From positions 1-35,818 of the IMG/VR virus record IMGVR_UViG_3300036785_000354: a stretch of DNA of 35,818 bases; one strand, given 5' to 3'. This DNA is from a virus. The number at the start of each line of letters is the position of its first letter. The first letter of the stretch is position 1. Both the position numbers and the translations under genes were made by a program. Positions 14,762 through 23,101 of this stretch are shown here, piece after piece. The notes below the pieces were generated by a model. It searched no databases and had not been told where the DNA came from. It saw only the letters and a program-made list of their open reading frames with translations.

Positions 14762-17729
14762 GGCGATTCAGGGCGCGGCGATGGTGGCGGGTGGGCTCGC
14801 TCTCGCGGCCGTCGGTTTTTTCCTTCCGCCGGTTGGGATTCTAACGGCGTCGATCCTGGCGGAAATGATGGCGGCCGGCGCCGGCCTGGCGGTGACCGGC
14901 GCGAGCTCACTCATCGCGAGCGCGCTCACGACGAATCGCGGCATGAACATTACGACCCGCATGGCGGCCGGTTTCCGGCAAATCATCTATGGGACACAAC
15001 GCGTCGGGGGAACGACGATTTACCAGTCGACGACCGGCGCCGGTGGCTCGGGCGGAACGTACGTTTATAACTTTGTGATTGTGCTCGCGACGCACGAAAT
15101 TGATTGCGTTCAAAACGTCTATCTCGACGGCCGCCAGGTTTTCTTTCGATCGGACGGCAACATCGGCAATGTCGGCGCCGGCAAAGTGGCGACCTCGCCG
15201 GCCACGACGGTTACGGTCGCGGGCGGGGCCGTCACGGCCATAACCGCGACCGGCGGCTCGGGGTTTGCGCAAGTGGCGCCGGCGCGCTATCGGGTGCGCA
15301 TCTATGGCGGCGGCGGCGCCGGCGCGACGGCGTACGCGACTGGCGGGCCTGGGGCGTGGGTTGTGTACATGACCGCGGGCGGCTCGGGTTACACGTCGGC
15401 GCCGACGGCCGAGATTCAAGGCGCGTTCACGTTCGGCGGGCATTCACGTTCCGACGATCCGGACCCGACAAGCGGCGGCTATCACCTGGGTTACGGAATC
15501 GGGCCAGGCGGCGCGCACTACAACTTTGACGGCAAAGTATATGCCGAGGTTCGATTCGGGGATCAGTTAGCGGGCGATGTGATTCACGAGCTTTCGGTCA
15601 ACGACCCGCAATGGCTCTCCTACACGAGCGCGCAGGGTGGGACGCCGTACGTCGGCGGGTGCAGTTACTTGTACATTAACGTCGGCCGCGATGCGGCCAT
15701 GTTTCCGACTTATCCCGAGATTCGGATCACGGTGAACGGCAAAAACCGCATTTTCGACCCGCGCTCGGGCAAAACAACTTTTACGAATAACTGGGCTCTA
15801 TGCGTCGCCGACGTTTTGACCGATGTTCAATTCGGCGTCGGCGACCCAAACGTAAATCAGGCGCAATTGATTGCCGCGGCGAACGTGTGCGACGAGCTCG
15901 TCGCGACGGGCCAGGGCGGCGAGCGGCGCTATTGTCTTGATTTGCACTATGACACGTCGGCGTCGCCGGGCGATGCGCTCGGAATGATGATGCCGTGTGC
16001 CGCCGGCCGGTTGAGTTACATTGCGGGGGAGTGGTACATCTGGCCGGCTTACTGGCAAGGGCCGAGTTTCACGTTTGATCAGAGCGCGCTCATTGAGGCG
16101 CCGGTTTGGAATCCTTACCGGAGTTTTCGCGAGCTAGTCAACCGAGTTACCGGAACTTACACGGCGCCGAACTTCCCCTATTCAACCGCGGGCAACCTGT
16201 ACGACCGAAACGGGTGGTACTACGGCACGAAAGATAATGTTTGGGCGTTCGCGTTTCAGCCGACAAATTTCCCCCAGTACGCCGCGGATCCGTTGCACGG
16301 TTTCGCGACCGACGTTTTTTTGACCGAGGACGGGGGCGTGCAATTGCCGCAGGAGATTACTCTGCGCGGCGTGCTCTCGATTGTGCAGGCGCAACGGGTC
16401 GCGAAAATTGTTTTGATGCGCAACCGCATGCAGGGCTCGGGCACGTTTCGGATGGGCCTGGCGGCCTGGGCGATGCAGGAAACGGACGTGATGCAATTCA
16501 CGTTTTCGCAAATGAGTTGGGCAAACAAGTATCTCGAGGTTGTGCGGGTTGATTTTGTGGCCGAGCCCGCGGCCGGCGACTCGGGCGCGGTTGCGCTCAC
16601 CACTTCGATAACCGTGGGAGAGACGGCGCCCGACGTTTACGAGTGGTCGCCGGCCGAGGAATTGACGCCGTACGACGTTGCCGCCAATCCGGGTTTCATC
16701 CTGGCCAATCCATTGCCGCCGACAAATCTCGCGCTCGAGGATGACTCGTCTACGGCGCTCGTACTCGCCAACGGCGCATCGATTCCGCGCCTGCTCATTT
16801 CATGGACGCCGCCCGATGACGTTTACGTAAACATCGGCGGGCACATTCAGGTTCAATATCAAGACGCGCAAGGGCAGTTACTAAGTGGCGCCTGGATCGA
16901 TGCCGGCATGTTCGACGGCGCGTCGCAGTATTGTTACATCGACGGGATCAATTCAGTTACTTTCCTTAACGCGCGGGTGCGGGCGATTCGCGGCAATGGG
17001 GCGACGAGCGATTGGGAGCTCTACTCAAATTACGATTGGCAACACCCGCCGGCGGGGCCGTTTACGGGCACGCTGGTAATAAGCGGCACGACGCCTAATC
17101 CGAGGGTTTCAACGACCGGCATGGCGGGCCTGCCTGAGCTCGCGAGCATTTCGATTGACCTATCGGGCGGCGCCCTTTTAATGGCGCTTAACATGCAATT
17201 CGCATCGCGCGGCACGGGCGGCGCGGTGACAAACATCGGCACGTCATTCGGGCCGGCGCAGGGCTCGGGGCCGCCGACGGTAAATATTTCGATTACGGGC
17301 GACGGATCCGGCGCCGCGGCCAGTGTTTCGTTTCAGGCAGACATTGGAGGGGGCGCCGGCACGATTTGGGATCCGACCCTTACGCTCGTCGGCGGCTCGA
17401 ATTACACGGTGGCGACCGCATCGGTGAACATTGTGGCCGGCTCGAGTAATTACACGTCGGGCAATAGTACCTATCCCTGTACGGTTTCGGCGATTACTCC
17501 GGTTGCGAATGTGCCGGTGAGCGTACAGGTTTTGATGGATGGCGCCGCCATCCTGGGGCCGGCGACGGTTTCAACCGATGCGACGGGCTCGGCCGTGCTC
17601 TCGCCGAGTCAATTGATTTCGCCGGTGCCGACGGCCGGCACGCACGTGTTTGCCGTGCAGGCGTCGACGACCTCGGCGACGCCGATCTATTCGACGTCGC
17701 GCACATTCTCGCTCGTCAATATGGGTTGA
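14754..17729 (+). CDS. Central tail hub / host-specificity protein, gpJ-like
   Basis: 991 aa. It forms the tail-tip hub and carries receptor-contacting domains. Residues 1-65 are very hydrophobic (AAMVAGGLALAAVGFFLPPV), as in lambda gpI/J-type N-termini. The hub part follows (MNITTRMAAGFRQIIYGTQR; HEIDCVQNVYLDG; VNDPQWLSY). A glycine-rich insert, about residues 140-250, contains GGSGYTSAPTAEIQ-type strands. A fibronectin-III-like region lies near residues 645-770 (PPTNLALED ... LLISWTPPDD). The C-terminal 200 residues are Gly/Ser/Thr-rich beta repeats. Position after the peptidase-like gene supports the call. Confidence 0.88.
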   Translation: MSKAIQGAAMVAGGLALAAVGFFLPPVGILTASILAEMMAAGAGLAVTGASSLIASALTTNRGMNITTRMAAGFRQIIYGTQRVGGTTIYQSTTGAGGSGGTYVYNFVIVLATHEIDCVQNVYLDGRQVFFRSDGNIGNVGAGKVATSPATTVTVAGGAVTAITATGGSGFAQVAPARYRVRIYGGGGAGATAYATGGPGAWVVYMTAGGSGYTSAPTAEIQGAFTFGGHSRSDDPDPTSGGYHLGYGIGPGGAHYNFDGKVYAEVRFGDQLAGDVIHELSVNDPQWLSYTSAQGGTPYVGGCSYLYINVGRDAAMFPTYPEIRITVNGKNRIFDPRSGKTTFTNNWALCVADVLTDVQFGVGDPNVNQAQLIAAANVCDELVATGQGGERRYCLDLHYDTSASPGDALGMMMPCAAGRLSYIAGEWYIWPAYWQGPSFTFDQSALIEAPVWNPYRSFRELVNRVTGTYTAPNFPYSTAGNLYDRNGWYYGTKDNVWAFAFQPTNFPQYAADPLHGFATDVFLTEDGGVQLPQEITLRGVLSIVQAQRVAKIVLMRNRMQGSGTFRMGLAAWAMQETDVMQFTFSQMSWANKYLEVVRVDFVAEPAAGDSGAVALTTSITVGETAPDVYEWSPAEELTPYDVAANPGFILANPLPPTNLALEDDSSTALVLANGASIPRLLISWTPPDDVYVNIGGHIQVQYQDAQGQLLSGAWIDAGMFDGASQYCYIDGINSVTFLNARVRAIRGNGATSDWELYSNYDWQHPPAGPFTGTLVISGTTPNPRVSTTGMAGLPELASISIDLSGGALLMALNMQFASRGTGGAVTNIGTSFGPAQGSGPPTVNISITGDGSGAAASVSFQADIGGGAGTIWDPTLTLVGGSNYTVATASVNIVAGSSNYTSGNSTYPCTVSAITPVANVPVSVQVLMDGAAILGPATVSTDATGSAVLSPSQLISPVPTAGTHVFAVQASTTSATPIYSTSRTFSLVNMG

Positions 17730-17765
17730 TTTCCTTTTCTCTTGCTTTCCCACGGGGGGTTTCTA

Positions 17766-20700
17766 ATGCATGTCTCGAGAATCGTCGCGGCCGCGGCCGC
17801 GGCCGCACTGGCGTGCTCGCTTGTCATTCTGCGGGTGCCGCGCGTCAACGTTTGGGCGCAGGCGCCAGGTGTCGGCTATATGCAGGTGACGGCGAGTCGG
17901 GTGAGCGATGCGACCGGGGGTTTGCTCGCGAGCGGCACGGTATCGTTTGCGCCCGTCGACAACAACGGGAAACCGATCAGTTTTAAAGTCGGCGGGCCGG
18001 GCGGCCAGGTGATTTCGCAGGCCGTCACGGCGCCGGTAACGAACGGCGTGTATTCGATCCTGCTCGCCGACACGGCGCTAACTTCGCCGATTCACGTTTG
18101 TTACTCGGTGACGATTCTCGACAATGTGACAGGTTACAACTTACTCGGGCCGGGTTATACATGCGTGCAACCTGAGAGCACGGGCGATCCGGTGACCGGG
18201 ACTCATGCCTGGTGCACGGCGGGCACGGGCTCGGCCGGCGGCGCCTGTTACTGGGATCAGTATGTACCCAATTTACAGGCGCAGATTGTGACGCAGGCCG
18301 GGCCGATGGGGCCGCCGCCTAATATGGCGGTGCAGAGTACGACGACTCTGGCGCCAGGCCAGGCCGCAACGGTTACCATGAGCGGCACGACGCCGAGTTA
18401 TCAAATGCAATTCGGGATTCCGGCCGGCGTGCCGGGCGGCTCTCTCAGTTATCCGGGGGTGATTACAGACGGCAACAACGGGCTCACGGTGGCCGGGGGT
18501 CAAGCGGTAGGTAGTACGACCACGCCCGCGACGTTGACTTATGCAGCGGATAGCGCAAAGGCAACTTACGGCAATATGTCTAATTACATGACGGTGACTT
18601 GCACCAATACCGTCAATGCGTTTTTTATCGGCGCGGGCGCGACTACTGGCCAGGTGGGAACACATCACTTTTGCCTCAACCTGGGCGGCCTGGCGCCGAA
18701 AGGCACGATGTGGTCTGCGCCGGGAATTGATTATGGCACGCCGACTTTCGGGCCGACAGGGTGGTCGGTGCAAACCGGCTTGCAGGTTCAGGCCGTGGTG
18801 AATACGCCGGGCATATATGGCGATGAGATTGCAACTCACGTTAAATCGTCGATCGGCGACAATGTGAACGCGTATTTTTACAACTATTTCTACGGCGGCG
18901 CGGTGTCGGGCTCTGATGAGGGGAATTACAACTTAGGCACGGGGTTGATTGAACAAGCGAACACATTTACGGGCACGGTGGCGACCGGCTCGGGGGGAAC
19001 AGGGGCGACGGGGCTCAAAATCAATTGCCTGAAAGATTGCGCCAATCCGGGGGACGGGCGCTATCTTTACGACACGGTCAATCCGGTAACTGGTTTCGTG
19101 ACCGCGCGAACTTTGCCGAGTGGGAGTTTCACGCCAGGCACGTTTACGACCGACGTTGCGGTAACTCCGTCAACTTTCTGGTGTACCGCGGGACCGCTCG
19201 GGATACCGACGCCGGCGCCGTCTAATCCGGCTCTGGCCGGCGTGCAGGCGACGCCGGTAACCTGGGTATGTAACTCGGGGCCGGGCAACACCGGGGCGCC
19301 CGCGGTTGGCAACTTGCTTTGTTTTGGTGGCAATTTTCACGAGCAAGCAACAGTGTCGGGGTTTACTGGGACGGGGCCGTGGAACATTACCGCATCCTTG
19401 CGCCATGCGCACGAGGCGAATAGCTATGTGGTCGCGGGTGGGCCGTGCGGGCAATTCATTGAGTTCACGGCCGACACGGTGCTCGTGAATGCCGTGGGTA
19501 ATGGGTCGCCGGCGCAGCCGATTCGTTATCCCATCGACATTCTCGGGGCGCCGGACGCGCACACGCTTTGGTGGCGCATGTTCTCTCTGGTGGGCGCAAG
19601 TAATTCCGCACTGACGCAAGGCAATGTAAGATTTCCCGCGGCCTTTGCGGGAACGACCGCAACCAACACGGCGGGCGTAGTCACGTTTAATAACATTACG
19701 TCGTCGCAAACTTTCGGCTCTAACTCCTATTTGTTTAATCAGCCGACACTCACTATTTCAGGCACGGGCACGGCGTTCGACACTCAATGTACTAACTCTG
19801 CGCCTGATTCAACGGGGCATCTTCTGTGCACGCAGGCGGCCAGTACGGGAGTCGGGCCAGTGACCGGCTTGACGTTGTCGATCGGCTCGTCGGGAAAGGG
19901 CAACGGGGGATTTAATTTGTATAAGGGCGCGGAAGTGCTAGACGTGCAGACTTACACTACGAGTCCGCCAAGCGTCTCGCCTGGCAATGTAACGACGTTG
20001 GCGCTCGAGCCTAATAATGCGGCCTGGGCGCCGGCAACGACGGTGCCAGTTTACGCCGGCGATGCCGTCGAGCAGGCGCATCACTACTTACTGCAGGCGC
20101 ATACCATTCATGAGGTGGAAGTCGCCTATAACCCGATGGTTTTTTCGACGAATGTGCATTCTATCACTGCCGCGGGGGGCGGGATTCGGGGCGGAAATAC
20201 GGGCAATCCGGCGGGGAATTTTTCGATGGAAAACATCACGAATACTTCGCCGCTCTCTCAGTACACATATCGCGGCGGCTTTTCGAATCCGCCGGGCGGA
20301 ATAGCCTTAGGGGGGTTGATGAATTACGGGTTATATATGCAATGGGCACCTGGGCCGCCGGGATCGAGCGCGTTTTACATTGGATGTCCGGCGAGCACTA
20401 TCTCGTCACAGGGCGATTGCACGGATCCGTCCTTTAATTACAACCTTTTCACGATGGCGGGAACGGGAGGAAGCGGCGTTTTAAATTGGGTTCCGAGCAC
20501 GCACACGTTCAACTGGGGGCCGAATCAGATACCGATGGACATGCTTAACTTACTGATGCAACGCCCGACGATTCAGAGCGCGGCCAACGGATCGACCGCG
20601 ACCTTAAAATTTAACGCAATGGACAGTGGCGGCACGGCGCACGCGATTACGATTGCGGCGCCTATTACGGGCGCGGGTGGATTCACTCTCAATCTTCCCG

Positions 20701-21137
20701 CGTTGACGGCCAGTGGAACCGTGGCGCTTGCATCGCAATTGAACGCCATGCGCGCCGGCGCCTGGTCGATTACGGGGGCGACCTCGGCGCTCGTCACGTT
20801 TGCGCCGGCATTTAGTGCCACGCCGACGAGTTGCGCCATTACGCCGACCTCGGATCCGACCGCGGTGGGCGCGCTCTGGTATACGGCGCTCTCGTTTTCG
20901 GGCTTCACTGTCAACGTGCACACGTCGGGCACAATTTCGGGAACCTATCAATGCGTGATACAGGCGACGGCGCCGACGCGCGGCGGGCCGCATCCCAAGC
21001 CGCCAGGGCGAGGCGATGGTCACGACGGCCACGAAGCGCGCCAGGACGCCCGCCAGGCGGGCAGAGAGGGCCGCCAGGACGCCCGCGAGGCGGCGAGAGA
21101 GGGACGCCAGGCCGCGCGGCCGCCGCGCACGCCGTAA
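17766..21137 (+). CDS. Large tail fibre / adhesin with signal-peptide-like N-terminus and basic repeat tail
   Basis: 1123 aa. It is probably the receptor-binding fibre. ATG at 17766 follows CACGGGGGG. The N-terminus (MHVSRIVAAAAAAALACSL, then hydrophobic residues to AQA near position 33) looks like a Sec signal peptide, odd for a virion protein. A beta-sandwich domain of about 120 residues follows (TASRVSDATGGLLASGTVSF), then a short collagen-like GPMGPPP segment and IPAGVPGG. Long Gly/Thr/Ser/Asn-rich beta regions make up the bulk. Residues 1000-1070 form a compact beta domain ending GTISGTYQCVIQ. The last 55 residues are a basic Arg/Gln/Ala/Gly repeat. The style resembles fibres of acidobacterial phages (my recollection, not checked). 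Confidence 0.78.
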   Translation: MHVSRIVAAAAAAALACSLVILRVPRVNVWAQAPGVGYMQVTASRVSDATGGLLASGTVSFAPVDNNGKPISFKVGGPGGQVISQAVTAPVTNGVYSILLADTALTSPIHVCYSVTILDNVTGYNLLGPGYTCVQPESTGDPVTGTHAWCTAGTGSAGGACYWDQYVPNLQAQIVTQAGPMGPPPNMAVQSTTTLAPGQAATVTMSGTTPSYQMQFGIPAGVPGGSLSYPGVITDGNNGLTVAGGQAVGSTTTPATLTYAADSAKATYGNMSNYMTVTCTNTVNAFFIGAGATTGQVGTHHFCLNLGGLAPKGTMWSAPGIDYGTPTFGPTGWSVQTGLQVQAVVNTPGIYGDEIATHVKSSIGDNVNAYFYNYFYGGAVSGSDEGNYNLGTGLIEQANTFTGTVATGSGGTGATGLKINCLKDCANPGDGRYLYDTVNPVTGFVTARTLPSGSFTPGTFTTDVAVTPSTFWCTAGPLGIPTPAPSNPALAGVQATPVTWVCNSGPGNTGAPAVGNLLCFGGNFHEQATVSGFTGTGPWNITASLRHAHEANSYVVAGGPCGQFIEFTADTVLVNAVGNGSPAQPIRYPIDILGAPDAHTLWWRMFSLVGASNSALTQGNVRFPAAFAGTTATNTAGVVTFNNITSSQTFGSNSYLFNQPTLTISGTGTAFDTQCTNSAPDSTGHLLCTQAASTGVGPVTGLTLSIGSSGKGNGGFNLYKGAEVLDVQTYTTSPPSVSPGNVTTLALEPNNAAWAPATTVPVYAGDAVEQAHHYLLQAHTIHEVEVAYNPMVFSTNVHSITAAGGGIRGGNTGNPAGNFSMENITNTSPLSQYTYRGGFSNPPGGIALGGLMNYGLYMQWAPGPPGSSAFYIGCPASTISSQGDCTDPSFNYNLFTMAGTGGSGVLNWVPSTHTFNWGPNQIPMDMLNLLMQRPTIQSAANGSTATLKFNAMDSGGTAHAITIAAPITGAGGFTLNLPALTASGTVALASQLNAMRAGAWSITGATSALVTFAPAFSATPTSCAITPTSDPTAVGALWYTALSFSGFTVNVHTSGTISGTYQCVIQATAPTRGGPHPKPPGRGDGHDGHEARQDARQAGREGRQDAREAAREGRQAARPPRTP

Positions 21138-21174
21138 AGGCCGGCGGGCGGGTTGGCGAAAGAGGTTCGGGGGT

Positions 21175-21202
21175 TTGGGGCGTGGCTCTACTCTGCTATA
21201 CT
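21175..21202 (+). promoter_or_regulatory. Predicted integrase promoter with an arm-type site in its spacer
   Basis: -10-like TATACT (21197-21202) and a weak -35-like TTGGGG (21175-21180), spaced 16 bp, end 38 bp before the integrase start. The spacer and the last -35 base coincide with GCGTGGCTCTACTC (21180-21193), one of five copies of the 14-bp motif that flanks the putative attP. Binding there would block RNA polymerase, suggesting integrase autoregulation. Confidence 0.55.
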
Positions 21203-21240
21203 TTTTCCACAGGGAAAAATTTCAGAACTAAAGAGGTACT

Positions 21241-22407
21241 ATGGGCGCCATGAAACACACGCCAGGGCACATCGATTGCCCGGCGTGCGATGGGATAACT
21301 AACATGGAAACTCACACAATTTCGGGTAACATGCCGTTCGAAGCGGCATTCAATCGCTGGATTGATAACTTGACAATTCAGCGCGCGGGCGTTCTTACAA
21401 ACGCTCGTTATCTTTCCGACCGAGGGATATCGGACCTCAAACAATATGCACGGGCGGCGAGCCGGTTTTTTGGCAAGATTCCGCTCGCGAAGATCCACGC
21501 CGGCCATTTGATGACCTATCAACAGGCGCGCGCGATTTGCGATAACTCGGTTCTCGACGACGGCGTCGAAAATGGTTGGGCGGCGCCGGCGGGCGCGAAC
21601 CTGATTCGCAAAGAGGTTCAAATCGTGGTGCGGTTGATGAAAGCCGCCGACGTTTGGGATAAAGAGAAGATGGCGCGCACCTGGCGGCCGCTCGAGGTTG
21701 TAGTTAGCGACGTGGGACAGGCCTTGACGCCGCGCGAACAACAAATTTGGCTCGAGACGGCCGCCCGCCGGCCAGAGTGGCAAGCGATTTACTGGTACAC
21801 GATTGTCGGGCTCGAGACGTCGTGCTCGTCGGATGAATTGCGCGGCTTGCGGCTCGGCGACATTTTTCTCGATCAAGGAATTCTCGAGGTACGCAAGGGA
21901 AAAAACGTGCATCGCAAACGCACGATTCCGTTGCAATCCGAGCGGGTCATTTGGGCGCTCTCGAAATTGATGGAGCAGGCCGCGAGCCGCGGCGCGCGCG
22001 AGCCTTACCATTACCTGTTTCCCTTGCACCTGACCTTTAATCGCTACGACCCGAACAAGCCGATGACCGTCTCGGGAATTAAAAAACCGTGGATGGCGGT
22101 GCGCCACGCCGCGGGCCTGCCGAATTTTCGGCCGTACGATTTGCGCCACACGGCGATAACGCGCATGGCTGAGGCGAATTTGCCGATCCATGTGATTCTC
22201 GCTTTCGCCGGGCACATTTCGTTTGCGATGCAACAGCACTACACGCACATTTCGATGAACGCAAAGCGGCGTTGGGCGGCGAGTGCATTCGCCGGCGCCG
22301 AGATGCCGTACGGGCCGAGCTCGGGATCCGGCGCGGCCTGGCACGAGCCGGCGCCCGCGGTTCTGGCCGTGCCGACGCCGGCCGCGCAAGGGCGCCTGAT
22401 GCGATGA
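21241..22407 (+). CDS. int: Tyrosine recombinase integrase, divergent active site
   Basis: 388 aa. Catalyses phage integration and, with a partner, excision. A CPAC pair (residues 13-16) precedes an N-terminal arm region. The SAM-like core-binding domain covers about 33-150, the catalytic domain 160-340. Visible active-site residues are the beta-strand lysine (EVRKGKNVHRKRTIPL), Arg302 in YDLRHTAITR, His325 in AGHISFAM and Tyr334 in HYTH. The first catalytic arginine is replaced: the segment ETSCSSDELRGLR has Ser196 where TGxR has Arg. The first His of HxLR is Tyr299. I recall acidobacterial integrases with a similar 'ELRGLRLGDI' signature. ATG at 21241 (or 21250) after AGAGG. Confidence 0.93.
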   Translation: MGAMKHTPGHIDCPACDGITNMETHTISGNMPFEAAFNRWIDNLTIQRAGVLTNARYLSDRGISDLKQYARAASRFFGKIPLAKIHAGHLMTYQQARAICDNSVLDDGVENGWAAPAGANLIRKEVQIVVRLMKAADVWDKEKMARTWRPLEVVVSDVGQALTPREQQIWLETAARRPEWQAIYWYTIVGLETSCSSDELRGLRLGDIFLDQGILEVRKGKNVHRKRTIPLQSERVIWALSKLMEQAASRGAREPYHYLFPLHLTFNRYDPNKPMTVSGIKKPWMAVRHAAGLPNFRPYDLRHTAITRMAEANLPIHVILAFAGHISFAMQQHYTHISMNAKRRWAASAFAGAEMPYGPSSGSGAAWHEPAPAVLAVPTPAAQGRLMR

Positions 22408-22454
22408 ATTGATTTCAGGGGGGAAATGAAAAATTTGCAGGGAAATTAAGTTAT

Positions 22455-22484
22455 AAGGCCTTGGGTAAATCGCCCGAGGCCTTT
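22455..22484. terminator. Bidirectional-looking terminator between integrase and the first RHH gene
   Basis: Stem AAGGCCTTGGG (22455-22465) with CCCGAGGCCTT (22473-22483, one G-T pair), a short loop and TTTTTT after it. It ends integrase transcription; on the other strand the stem is followed by a short AT-rich stretch and could also stop the convergent RHH gene. Confidence 0.85.
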
Positions 22485-22495
22485 TTTGTCGCGTT

Positions 22496-22663
22496 CTAGC
22501 GTCTTTGCCGGGCCGCCGCGGGGCGGTTTTCCTCTTCGATAAACCTGGCCAATGCAAGCCGCACAATATTCGTAATGCTCACGCCGAGTCGTTGCGACAG
22601 TCGGACGATGGCGGCATATTGAGCCGAGTTTAAGCGAACGGTGAAGGGGTGTGTTTTTCCCAT
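22496..22663 (-). CDS. Ribbon-helix-helix (CopG/Arc-like) regulator 1
   Basis: 55 aa from the ATG at 22663. The RHH fold is plain: beta strand PFTVRLNSAQYAAI, helix A IVRLSQRLGVS, helix B ITNIVRLALARFIEEE. It is a small DNA-binding dimer, convergent to the integrase. A longer reading to 22723 adds 20 non-conserved residues and runs through the promoter-like region, so the shorter start is preferred; it also matches the length of its paralogue at 25510-25698. Direct repeats GGTAGCAA (22689-22696 and 22710-22717), 21 bp apart, lie upstream and are candidate operators for autoregulation. Confidence 0.8.
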   Translation of the reverse strand: MGKTHPFTVRLNSAQYAAIVRLSQRLGVSITNIVRLALARFIEEENRPAAARQRR

Positions 22664-22688
22664 ATCTGGTACTCTAGCGCCGTTTTTA

Positions 22689-22720
22689 GGTAGCAACCGG
22701 GTGCGGTTTGGTAGCAATCC
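22689..22720 (-). promoter_or_regulatory. Candidate operator: two GGTAGCAA direct repeats upstream of RHH gene 1
   Basis: GGTAGCAACC starts at 22689 and GGTAGCAATCC at 22710. The spacing of 21 bp is two helical turns, fitting cooperative binding of RHH dimers on one face. On the - strand the first repeat gives TTGCTACC, which doubles as a -35-like element for the RHH gene. A related GCAACCG occurs upstream of the second RHH gene near 25730. Confidence 0.45.
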
Positions 22721-22752
22721 CATGTGAGTCTATGAAATTGCAGTTTTGAAAC

Positions 22753-22791
22753 AGGCGGCGAAGCGGAAACTTAGAGCTCGCCGCCTTTTTT
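22753..22791 (+). terminator. Terminator-like hairpin in the intergenic control region
   Basis: Perfect 9-bp stem AGGCGGCGA (22753-22761) with TCGCCGCCT (22778-22786), 16-nt loop, followed by TTTTTT. No + strand gene ends just before it, so it may insulate the downstream promoter from read-through or end a short untranslated transcript. Confidence 0.7.
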
Positions 22792-23101
22792 AATTCCTCA
22801 ACGAAAGCGAATTAGTAGCTTGTTCGAGATATGACAATTTAATGACAACTTTTTCCTTGACGGTGCGTGTTACTCGCTGGTAACGTCTCAAATCGAGCAC
22901 TGGTTATGAACTAGATCGAATTCGGGTAATTTTAGTAACTCTAAGTTAAGAGCATGCACGCGCGGTTTTATCAAACCGCAAGCGATTGCGTGCCATACTT
23001 CGCAGACGCGCCGGGCACGCGTTGACCCCATTGCGAGAAACTAACCCCCAAAACCTTTTTTCAGAAATTCGACATTGAGAAACGAAAGGTTTGGTTTCTT
23101 T
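22792..23101 (+). promoter_or_regulatory. Gene-free control region with a promoter, palindrome and hairpins
   Basis: No gene. Promoter candidate: TTGACG (22857-22862), 18-bp spacer, TAACGT (22881-22886). The palindrome GTTAC-tcgctg-GTAAC (22869-22884) overlaps the spacer and -10 and looks like an operator. Just upstream, ATGACAA occurs twice (22831-22837, 22842-22848), 11 bp apart. Downstream the leader could form GCGGTTT-tatc-AAACCGC (22962-22979) and GCGTGCC/GGCACGC (22988-22994 with 23014-23020). It probably drives the accessory genes from 23102. Confidence 0.5.

Noticed and set aside
17020-17035. Extra arm-type motif in the hub gene (GCTCTACTC)
   Set aside because: Only nine bases match the 14-bp consensus and it lies within coding sequence away from attP; chance is likely.
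21196-22566. 456-aa frame on the - strand over integrase
   Set aside because: Shadow of a clear integrase gene; no coherent domain.
22664-22723. Upstream start adding 20 residues to RHH regulator 1
   Set aside because: The extra residues run through the direct repeats and promoter-like sequence and have no counterpart in the paralogue.
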